Shown: in pieces, positions 1-4,695 of the stretch
Layout: each line of letters opens with the position of its first letter
Numbering within the stretch: the first letter of the stretch is position 1
From: JBDNBY01 sp039767595
GTDB taxonomy: Bacteria; Pseudomonadota; Alphaproteobacteria; Rhodobacterales; Rhodobacteraceae
Length of the DNA stretch: 5,928 nt
Direction: 5' to 3'
Assembly: GCA_039767595.1 (NCBI GenBank)
Contig: JBDNBY010000163.1
Coordinates: 1-5,928 of the forward strand
Position numbers and translations under genes: made by a program
Notes under the pieces: generated by a model
Seen by the model: the letters and a program-made list of their open reading frames with translations, nothing else
Told to the model about the DNA's origin: nothing
Database searches by the model: none

Positions 1-40
1 CGAGGGATTGATCAAGTGCGGGCGAAGGTGAGTTTGACAT
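1..40 (-). CDS. Start of a divergent gene, 5' end only (product unknown)
   Basis: Only the first 13 codons are visible, reading MSNSPSPALDQSL, with no stop before the window edge. The start is supported by a GGAG Shine-Dalgarno (complement 47-50) six bases before the ATG at complement 38-40. An in-frame ATG at complement 50-52 would give MENPMSNS, but it has no good ribosome site. Product and family cannot be judged from 13 residues. The head-to-head arrangement with a LysR-type regulator across 101 bases is the usual layout for a LysR target gene, so it may be controlled by that regulator; this is inference from context. It could also be a chance open frame, but the spacing and ribosome site argue for a real gene. 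Confidence 0.55.
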   Translation of the reverse strand, partial: MSNSPSPALDQSL

Positions 41-77
41 TGGATTCTCCATTCATTTGTTGACTGACACGCAACGT

Positions 78-109
78 AATGTAATAAAATTTTTTATAAA
101 TATTACATT
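78..109. repeat. Perfect 9-base inverted repeat, candidate LysR operator
   Basis: The left arm AATGTAATA (78-86) is the exact reverse complement of the right arm TATTACATT (101-109), with 14 bases between. Arm centres are 23 bases apart, about two helical turns, so both arms face the same side of the DNA as expected for a dimeric or tetrameric regulator. A second dyad, ATAAAA/TTTTAT (84-89 and 92-97), lies inside. LysR regulators usually bind dyads in the gap between their own gene and a divergent target, and this one sits exactly there. Binding is inferred, not shown. Confidence 0.5.
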
Positions 110-123
110 TGTTTATAAACAAT

Positions 124-129
124 AAGGAA
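124..129 (+). promoter_or_regulatory. Shine-Dalgarno AAGGAA of the LysR gene
   Basis: AAGGAA lies 12 bases before the ATG at 142 and 18 bases before the in-frame ATG at 148. The spacing is long for either but favours 142. A TTG codon at 109 would extend the frame by 11 residues but lies upstream of this site and adds an A+T-rich, non-family N-terminus. Confidence 0.5.
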
Positions 130-141
130 AACATTTATAAT

Positions 142-1023
142 ATGTTTATGCATTCCTCCTTCCACGTGCTTCGTGCCATCCTTCAAGAAGGCAGCTTTAC
201 CAAAGCCGCACAAACGCTCGGCATGTCCGGCGCGGCTGTGGGAAAACATGTCCAAATGTTAGAAAGTAAGATGAAGCTGCGCCTCTTTCACCGCACGACA
301 CGGACAATCACGCCAACAGATGCTGCAATTAAAATCAGCCGTGCCGTCACACAAAGCGACGAGCATCTAAATGAAATATTAGAACAGCTCCGAGATGAGC
401 ACACGTCTCCGACGGGTCGATTAAAAATAAATGTTCCAATGTCATATGGGGAGTTGTTTCTGGCCAAACCTATGGCGCAATTTGCCGCGGCCTATCCGGA
501 TGTCGTGGTTGATGTGGATTTTGATGACAAGCGCGTTCACTTAATAGAGGAAGGGTATGACCTTGTGATCAGGATTGGCATCCTCGAAGATTCTGGTCTG
601 ATCTCCAAGCGTATCTCGGATTTTCCGACCTTCCTGTGTGCGTCACCAAAACTTATCGCCAAACAAGGAACGCCGCGCACGCCAAAGGACCTCTCAACTT
701 GGCCTTTCATTTGCTACTCGAATGCGGCCTCTCCTTCAGTTTGGTCCTATAAAAATAAGGATGACCAAATCGGATCCATCCACCTGCGCCCTGTTCTTTA
801 TGCCAATAGCGCAAGCATGATGAAAGAAGCCTGTGTCGAGGGCGTCGGAGCAGCTCTTCTTCCGCAGTTTTGTTGCGACGCAGAATTAAAGAGCGGGGAT
901 CTAGTTCAGATCCTACCGAATTACCAATCTGCTCCAGAACGCGGTGTCTATGTCATTTATCCAGACAAAAAATTTCTACCTTTAAAAGTTAGAAAATTCA
1001 TCGACATGCTTCAAACGCGGTAA
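142..1023 (+). CDS. LysR-family transcriptional regulator (CrgA/DmlR-like branch)
   Basis: A 293-residue DNA-binding regulator of normal LysR length. The N-terminal winged helix-turn-helix spans about residues 5-63, with the family pattern GSFTKAAQTLGMSGAAVGKH (17-36) and the wing FHRTTRTITPTDA (49-61). A linker helix follows (about 65-88), then a periplasmic-binding-protein-like effector domain starting at GRLKINVP (92-99). The late motif EGVGAALLP (233-241) is also typical. FHRTTR and GRLKIN suggest the CrgA/DmlR-like branch; the effector is unknown. It is divergent from the left-edge gene, which is its most likely target, and palindromes in the shared control region suggest autoregulation. 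Base composition is unlike the neighbours: about 48% G+C over 181-1020 against about 57% in apt, hinting at transfer. The start at 142 is preferred over TTG 109 because of the ribosome site at 124-129; ATG 148 is also possible. Family is sure, specific role unknown. Confidence 0.95.
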   Translation: MFMHSSFHVLRAILQEGSFTKAAQTLGMSGAAVGKHVQMLESKMKLRLFHRTTRTITPTDAAIKISRAVTQSDEHLNEILEQLRDEHTSPTGRLKINVPMSYGELFLAKPMAQFAAAYPDVVVDVDFDDKRVHLIEEGYDLVIRIGILEDSGLISKRISDFPTFLCASPKLIAKQGTPRTPKDLSTWPFICYSNAASPSVWSYKNKDDQIGSIHLRPVLYANSASMMKEACVEGVGAALLPQFCCDAELKSGDLVQILPNYQSAPERGVYVIYPDKKFLPLKVRKFIDMLQTR

Positions 1024-1044
1024 ATTTCGTCTATTTGGGATTCT

Positions 1045-1121
1045 TGGTAGCGGAGGAGGGACTTGAACCCCCGACACGCGGATTATGATTCCGCTGCTCT
1101 AACCAGCTGAGCTACTCCGCC
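1045..1121 (-). tRNA. tRNA-Met (anticodon CAT, elongator type)
   Basis: A complete 77-base cloverleaf reads on the minus strand: acceptor GGCGGAG paired with CTCCGCT, D stem GCTC/GAGC, anticodon stem GCGGA/TCCGC with seven-base loop ATCATAA, five-base variable loop, T stem with loop TTCAAGT, and an encoded CCA end (complement 1045-1047). The anticodon CAT is at complement 1085-1087. An initiator is excluded because base 1 pairs with base 72 (as G-U) and the three G-C pairs of initiator anticodon stems are absent. CAT could also belong to a lysidine-modified tRNA-Ile, but the body resembles alphaproteobacterial elongator tRNA-Met. The gene lies 50 bases after the GNAT stop on the same strand and 21 bases from the end of the convergent LysR gene. 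No hairpin with a T-run follows its 3' end. Confidence 0.95.
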
Positions 1122-1133
1122 ACTGAGGCCCCT

Positions 1134-1162
1134 CAATTACTGATTCCGCCAATGCTCGTCAA
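1134..1162 (-). promoter_or_regulatory. Candidate tRNA-Met promoter
   Basis: On the minus strand TTGACG (complement 1157-1162) is followed after 17 bases by TAATTG (complement 1134-1139). Transcription would start near 1127, about six bases before the tRNA, which is the expected geometry for a tRNA gene. The -35 box is good (5 of 6) and the -10 box weak, keeping mainly its first TA. Alphaproteobacterial -10 boxes are often loose at the last position. Read-through from the GNAT gene is the alternative. Confidence 0.4.
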
Positions 1163-1171
1163 GCAGGATTG

Positions 1172-1651
1172 TTATGCTTTTTCGACCAAACCCTGAATAT
1201 TTTCCCAAGCCCCCTCAATCAACGCTCTGCCAAGCACGCGGGCGGGATCGGTTGGGGGGGGCATCTTGACCTGTTCGAGGCGTTCAAAGCCAACTCTGCT
1301 ATAATATCCGTGGTCCCCCACCAGCATCGCCCGTGACCATCCAAGGTCTTTGGCCACCGCAAGGCTATGGTTGAGCAGATGGGCCCCCAGCCCCTCGCCT
1401 TGGTGCGTGGGATGGACGGCGACCGGCCCTAACAAAAGGGCGCGCTGGCCTGTGATCTGAACGGGCCAATACCGAATGGCACCGCTGATCACCCCCTCTT
1501 CGCGGGCCACCATGCACAAATCGCCCACAGGCGGCACATCATCCCGCAAGCGATACGACGACAGCGCCTCGCGCGCCGGCGCAAAGCATAGGTCAAAGAG
1601 CGCCTCGACCTCCCACCAATCTTGTGGCTGTTCTATATGCAGCTCATGCAT
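1172..1651 (-). CDS. GNAT-family N-acetyltransferase (YhbS-like)
   Basis: A 159-residue protein of the GNAT fold, which moves an acetyl group from acetyl-CoA to an amine; the acceptor is unknown. The acetyl-CoA motif is seen as GPVAVHPTHQGEGLGAHLL (75-93), where QGEGLG is the Q-x-x-G-x-G/A pyrophosphate loop. LVGDHGYYSRVGFE (110-123) is the late motif of the YhbS group of predicted acetyltransferases. Length is normal for a single domain. The start at 1651 (MHELHIEQ) is chosen because AAGAG lies about eight bases upstream and the protein then begins just before the first strand. A start at 1723 would add 24 residues of low family character and run across the promoter of the divergent flavin gene. 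An eight-C run on the coding strand (1254-1261) encodes Pro131-Pro133 and is a possible slippage site. The gene is cytoplasmic with no predicted partner, and tRNA-Met follows on the same strand. Confidence 0.9.
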   Translation of the reverse strand: MHELHIEQPQDWWEVEALFDLCFAPAREALSSYRLRDDVPPVGDLCMVAREEGVISGAIRYWPVQITGQRALLLGPVAVHPTHQGEGLGAHLLNHSLAVAKDLGWSRAMLVGDHGYYSRVGFERLEQVKMPPPTDPARVLGRALIEGAWENIQGLVEKA

Positions 1652-1676
1652 AACTGCGCTCTTTCTATATCTGTGC

Positions 1677-1705
1677 TTGGCGTTGCTCCCATTCCCTTCT
1701 ATCAT
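1677..1705 (+). promoter_or_regulatory. Sigma70-type promoter for the flavin-reductase-like gene
   Basis: TTGGCG (1677-1682, 4 of 6 to TTGACA) and TATCAT (1700-1705, 5 of 6 to TATAAT) are 17 bases apart, the ideal spacing. Transcription would start near 1712, giving a leader of about 25 bases that holds the GGAG ribosome site (1728-1731). It fits between the two divergent starts and is the best promoter match in the window. Confidence 0.5.
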
Positions 1706-1736
1706 GCGTTCGCGCAGCTGCAAGAACGGAGCAATG

Positions 1737-2351
1737 ATGTTTTACACACCCCAAGACGGCCATGGCCTCGCTCACAATCCGTTTTCGGCAATCATCGCCC
1801 CGCGGCCGATTGCGTGGATTTCAACGCAGGATGCGCAAGGCAACTCTAATCTTGCGCCCTACTCGTTTTTTAACGCGACGGCCTATGTGCCGCCGCAGGT
1901 CATGTTTGCCTCTACCAGCGCCAAGGCCGATCGCACAGACACCAAAGATACCGTTGATAACATTCGTCAAACTGGTGTGTTTTGCATCAACATCGTCAAA
2001 CGCGCCGCCATAGATGCGATGAATGCCAGCTCGGCGCCCATGGCTGCGGATCAAAGTGAATTTACCGCCGCACAGATGACGCCCATCCCATGCTCGCAAA
2101 TTGACTGCCCCCGCGTTGCCGAGGCGCCCGCATCGCTTGAATGCGCCTTAACCCAAGTCATCCGCCTCGAGGGCGAGGCGAACTTCCTCGTTTTGGGCCG
2201 CGTGGTTGGTGTTCATCTCGACGATGCCTATATTGTCGATGGGCGATTTCGGCCAGACCTATTTCAAGTTGTCGCCCGCCTTGGCTATCAAGATTACGCC
2301 GCTATTGACACGCTATTTGAGCTACAGCGCCCCGTCACACCCACGACCTAA
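1737..2351 (+). CDS. Flavin-reductase-like FMN-binding protein (DIM6/NTAB family)
   Basis: A 204-residue protein of the flavin reductase-like split-barrel fold, which binds FMN and in known members reduces flavin with NAD(P)H or acts as a small flavoenzyme; the substrate here is unknown. Family marks are APRPIAWIST (21-30), NLAPYSFFNA (38-47, the FMN phosphate region), KDTVDNIRQTGVFCINIV (70-87), and the C-terminal RLGYQDYAAIDTLFELQRP (181-199). Length is typical. Two ATGs are adjacent (1734 and 1737); the second is chosen because GGAG (1728-1731) is five bases before it and only two before the first. The open frame continues upstream to 1476, but that part lies opposite the GNAT gene and lacks family character. 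It has its own promoter (1677-1705) and converges on the SulP gene with a 31-base gap. It is probably cytoplasmic and monocistronic. No monooxygenase partner is nearby, so a two-component system is not supported. Confidence 0.9.
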   Translation: MFYTPQDGHGLAHNPFSAIIAPRPIAWISTQDAQGNSNLAPYSFFNATAYVPPQVMFASTSAKADRTDTKDTVDNIRQTGVFCINIVKRAAIDAMNASSAPMAADQSEFTAAQMTPIPCSQIDCPRVAEAPASLECALTQVIRLEGEANFLVLGRVVGVHLDDAYIVDGRFRPDLFQVVARLGYQDYAAIDTLFELQRPVTPTT

Positions 2352-2374
2352 GTCCAAGACACAGGGCCCAGTGC

Positions 2375-2394
2375 GGCGGGTCTTAGTGCCCGCC
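2375..2394. terminator. G+C-rich hairpin between convergent genes
   Basis: GGCGGG (2375-2380) and CCCGCC (2389-2394) form a perfect six-pair stem with an eight-base loop that contains the SulP stop codon (complement 2383-2385). It lies just after the flavin gene stop (2351), so it could end transcription from both sides. Neither strand shows a clean T-run after the stem (the + side continues TATAATACCCG), so it is not a textbook intrinsic terminator. Confidence 0.4.
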
Positions 2395-4008
2395 TATAAT
2401 ACCCGTTTTCACTGAGTAATTCACGGCCAATTCGTAATCAGGGTCATCATCACTGTCGATGATCAAATGCCCTGCTTTGCTCAAGAGTTGATGACAATCG
2501 CGGCTCAAATGCGTCAATTGCAAATGTTTGCCGGCCGCTTGATATTTACCGGAAATCGCCTCGATGGCCTGCAGGGCAGATTGATCCACCACGCGGCTAT
2601 CGGCGAAATCGACAACGACGTGATCGGGGTCGGCGGCGATATCAAACAGTTCAATGAACCCATCGCTTGAGCCGAAAAACAGCGGTCCTTCGATGTGATA
2701 TGTCTTTGTGCCATCCGCCTCAGACGTGCGCGCATGAATGCGCCGCGCATTGTTCCACGCATAGCCAAGGGCCGAGACAATCACCCCCACAACAACGGCC
2801 ACAGCCAAATCCGCATAGACGGTCACGGCGGTTACCAAAACGATGACAAAGGCGTCCATATACGGCACTTTGCTCAGCACGCGGAACGAATTCCATGCGA
2901 ATGTGCCAATCACGACCATGAACATCACACCGACGAGGGCCGCGAGTGGGATTTGCTCAATCAACGGCGAGGCCGCCACAATAAAGATCAATAAAAACAG
3001 CGCTGCTGCGATCCCTGCGATCCGCGTGCGCCCGCCTGATTTCACATTAATCATCGATTGGCCAATCATCGCACAGCCGCCCATGCCGCCAAAAAAGCCG
3101 GTCACCACATTCGACGCGCCTTGGGCAATACACTCTTGGCTCGCCCCGCCGCGCTTGCCCGTAATTTCACCCACTAGGTTGAGCGTGAGCAAACTCTCGA
3201 TCAGGCCAATGGCAGCCAGAATAATCGAATAGGGCAGAATAATTTGAAAGGTTTCCCACGTCAGCGGAACCATTGGAATATGAAACACAGGCAAACCACC
3301 TTGAATGGCAGCCATATCGCCGACCCGCGGCACATCAATCCCGAAAAAGATCACGATGACCGCGACAATTCCAATACCAGCCAACGGCGCCGGAATGATC
3401 TTGGTCACGCGCGGCATCACCCAAATGATCGCCATCGTTAAACCGACCAAGCCTAGCATTGTGATCAATTCGATCCCCCCCAGCCATTCACCGCCCGTTG
3501 TGCCATGGCCAGAGACTTCGACAGAGCCAGGCACTTTGAATTGAGTGAGCTGCGCAAGGAAAATCACAATGGCCAAACCATTGACAAAGCCCAACATCAC
3601 AGGATGCGGCACAAGGCGAATAAACTTGCCCCATTGCATCACACCGGCGAAAATTTGCAGCAATCCCATCAAAACCACTGTGGCAAAGAGGTACTCAACT
3701 CCGTGCTCGGCGACCAAAGCGACCATCACAACGGCCAAGGCCCCTGTGGCCCCAGAGATCATACCAGGGCGCCCACCGAAAATCGCCGTGATCAGACCCA
3801 CAAGAAACGCCGCATAGAGCCCAACCAAAGGATGCACCCCCGCCACAAAGGCAAAGGCCACCGCCTCGGGCACCAAAGCCAAGGCCACGGTCAAACCAGA
3901 CAGAAGCTCAATACGCAGCCGCGTCATTGAAAACCCTTCGTCTCCCATGATGCTGAAATCTGTATTGGCCAAACCTTTGGCAAATGTTCCTAAAATGGCG
4001 CGCTTCAT
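2383..4008 (-). CDS. SulP (SLC26)-family inorganic anion transporter with C-terminal STAS domain
   Basis: A 541-residue inner-membrane transporter of normal SulP length. SulP proteins carry sulfate, bicarbonate, dicarboxylates or other anions; the substrate here cannot be fixed by eye. The membrane domain spans about 35-420 with many hydrophobic segments. Family marks include LVPEAVAFAFVAGVHPLVGL (45-64), the half-helix motif SGATGA (85-90) at the central anion site, GGMGG (307-311), NVKSGGRTR (321-329) and IPLAALVGVMFMV (353-365). The C-terminal cytoplasmic STAS domain (about 433-525) holds VVDQSALQAI (473-482), where Ser477 aligns with the SpoIIAA-type phosphoserine position. The start MKRAIL is chosen because AAAGGAG lies seven bases upstream; Met28 (MTRLRIEL) is a possible later start. 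The gene is divergent from apt across 156 bases and converges on the flavin gene. No carbonic anhydrase or sulfur-assimilation gene is beside it to hint at bicarbonate or sulfate. Confidence 0.93.
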   Translation of the reverse strand: MKRAILGTFAKGLANTDFSIMGDEGFSMTRLRIELLSGLTVALALVPEAVAFAFVAGVHPLVGLYAAFLVGLITAIFGGRPGMISGATGALAVVMVALVAEHGVEYLFATVVLMGLLQIFAGVMQWGKFIRLVPHPVMLGFVNGLAIVIFLAQLTQFKVPGSVEVSGHGTTGGEWLGGIELITMLGLVGLTMAIIWVMPRVTKIIPAPLAGIGIVAVIVIFFGIDVPRVGDMAAIQGGLPVFHIPMVPLTWETFQIILPYSIILAAIGLIESLLTLNLVGEITGKRGGASQECIAQGASNVVTGFFGGMGGCAMIGQSMINVKSGGRTRIAGIAAALFLLIFIVAASPLIEQIPLAALVGVMFMVVIGTFAWNSFRVLSKVPYMDAFVIVLVTAVTVYADLAVAVVVGVIVSALGYAWNNARRIHARTSEADGTKTYHIEGPLFFGSSDGFIELFDIAADPDHVVVDFADSRVVDQSALQAIEAISGKYQAAGKHLQLTHLSRDCHQLLSKAGHLIIDSDDDPDYELAVNYSVKTGIIGGH

Positions 4009-4015
4009 GTCGCGG

Positions 4016-4022
4016 CTCCTTT
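4016..4022 (-). promoter_or_regulatory. Shine-Dalgarno AAAGGAG of the SulP gene
   Basis: AAAGGAG on the minus strand is seven bases before the ATG at complement 4006-4008. This near-perfect site decides the start in favour of MKRAIL over the in-frame Met21 and Met28. Confidence 0.75.
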
Positions 4023-4108
4023 ATGTGATATCCGTGTTGGGCGCGCCCTACGGCGCCACTGTCTTGTGCCCTCCCCTAAAGGAAATGAGATCAAAACGAA
4101 AGGGACGG

Positions 4109-4168
4109 ATGGCATTTCTTGATCCTCATGGTAAAAAGCCCTGCACCGACCAAAGGATCCCGCCATGA
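4109..4168 (+). other. Possible leader peptide ORF overlapping the apt start (19 codons)
   Basis: An ATG at 4109 with AAAGGGA (4099-4105) just before it opens a 19-codon frame, MAFLDPHGKKPCTDQRIPP. Its TGA (4166-4168) overlaps the apt ATG as ATGA. An in-frame ATG at 4085 would give 27 codons but has a ribosome site too close. The ATGA junction is the usual form for translational coupling, so this could tie apt translation to a leader. An ORF this short can easily arise by chance, and there is no recognisable regulatory peptide in it. Confidence 0.15.
4152..4157 (+). promoter_or_regulatory. Shine-Dalgarno AAAGGA of apt
   Basis: AAAGGA ends seven bases before the apt ATG at 4165 and fixes that start. 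It allows apt to be translated on its own, without the short upstream frame. Confidence 0.65.
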
Positions 4169-4695
4169 CCGAGCTGAGTTCATTCATTCGCACCATCGAA
4201 AACTTCCCTCACGAGGGGATCATGTTTCGCGATGTAACGACGCTCTTTAAATCAGCAAAAGGTTTACAAATGGCGATCGATGCGACCGTTGCGGCCTTTG
4301 AGACGCAACAGATCGACTATGTCGCGGGTCTTGAGGCGCGCGGCTTTATCTTGGGTGGGGCTGTGGCGGCGCGGCTGGGGGCCGGATTTATTCCACTACG
4401 CAAGGCGGGTAAATTGCCCGCAGCCACGATCACACAGGACTATGAGCTTGAGTATGGCTCGGCTACACTCGAAGTGCATGACGACGCGATTGAGGCAGGG
4501 GCCAAAGTTTTGATCGTTGATGATCTCTTGGCCACGGGCGGCACGGCGGCGGCGGGCATTTCCCTGATCGAGCGTCTCGGCGGGGATATCGTTGCCCTAT
4601 CCTTTATCATCGATCTGCCAGAGTTGGGCGGCGGCCAAAAACTGCGCGACATGGGATATGACGTGCACCACTTATGTGCCTTTGAAGGCCATTAA
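4165..4695 (+). CDS. apt: Adenine phosphoribosyltransferase
   Basis: A 176-residue cytoplasmic purine-salvage enzyme that joins adenine and PRPP to make AMP and pyrophosphate. The length matches the family. Seen in order: FPHEGIMFRDVTTLF (14-28), typical of the Apt N-terminus; LEARGFILGGAVAARLGAGF (56-75); the flexible-loop RKAGKLP (79-85); DYELEYGSATLEVHDDAI (92-109), strongly typical of Apt; and the PRPP-binding loop VLIVDDLLATGGTAAAG (115-131) with its acidic pair Asp119-Asp120. The start is fixed by AAAGGA (4152-4157). It is divergent from the SulP gene and tail-to-tail with the dehydrogenase gene, overlapping it by four bases at TTAA. No terminator separates the two, so read-through would be antisense to the dehydrogenase. 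I see no clear -35/-10 pair upstream. Confidence 0.97.
   Translation: MTELSSFIRTIENFPHEGIMFRDVTTLFKSAKGLQMAIDATVAAFETQQIDYVAGLEARGFILGGAVAARLGAGFIPLRKAGKLPAATITQDYELEYGSATLEVHDDAIEAGAKVLIVDDLLATGGTAAAGISLIERLGGDIVALSFIIDLPELGGGQKLRDMGYDVHHLCAFEGH

Larger units (their letters stand above)
41..141. promoter_or_regulatory. A+T-rich divergent control region between the left-edge gene and the LysR regulator
   Basis: This 101-base gap separates two divergent starts and is far richer in A+T than its surroundings. A possible LysR-gene promoter is TTGACT (60-65), 16 bases, TAATAA (82-87). A possible promoter for the minus-strand gene is TTGTTT (complement 117-122), 18 bases, TATAAA (complement 93-98). 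Both -10 guesses lie in or beside the inverted repeat at 78-109, so a bound regulator could affect both directions. The octamer TTTATAAA occurs twice (93-100 and 112-119), the second inside the perfect palindrome GTTTATAAAC (111-120). The promoters are guesses in A+T-rich DNA, where such matches arise easily; the repeats are read directly. Confidence 0.5.

Noticed and set aside
34..39. Perfect TTGACA as a -35 box on +
   Set aside because: No acceptable -10 box lies 16-18 bases downstream, and it falls in the start of the divergent gene.
109..141. N-terminal extension of the LysR protein from TTG 109
   Set aside because: The TTG precedes the Shine-Dalgarno at 124-129, the added residues come from A+T-rich control DNA, and the family normally begins just before the helix-turn-helix.
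1045..1121. tRNA read as initiator tRNA-fMet or lysidine tRNA-Ile(CAT)
   Set aside because: The initiator lacks a pair at 1-72 and has three G-C pairs in the anticodon stem, neither of which fits. The Ile type is not fully excluded by eye, but the body resembles elongator tRNA-Met.
1124..1135. TGAGGCCCCTCA palindrome just before tRNA-Met as a GNAT terminator
   Set aside because: The loop would be too small for a full stem, the stem is only four pairs with a workable loop, and there is no T-run.
1652..1723. 24-residue N-terminal extension of the GNAT protein
   Set aside because: It would cover the promoter of the divergent gene and adds sequence unlike the family; an acceptable ribosome site precedes 1651.
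1476..1736. 86-residue N-terminal extension of the flavin-reductase-like protein
   Set aside because: It is an open stretch opposite the GNAT gene and the divergent promoter, with no family character. The ribosome site at 1728-1731 points to 1737.
1821..2099. 92-codon open frame on the minus strand within the flavin gene
   Set aside because: It is arginine- and glycine-rich, as expected for an antisense shadow of a G+C-rich gene, and lies wholly inside a well-supported CDS.
3505..3930. 141-codon open frame on + inside the SulP gene
   Set aside because: It is rich in His, Gln, Arg and Asn, the expected antisense of hydrophobic membrane codons. No family resemblance.
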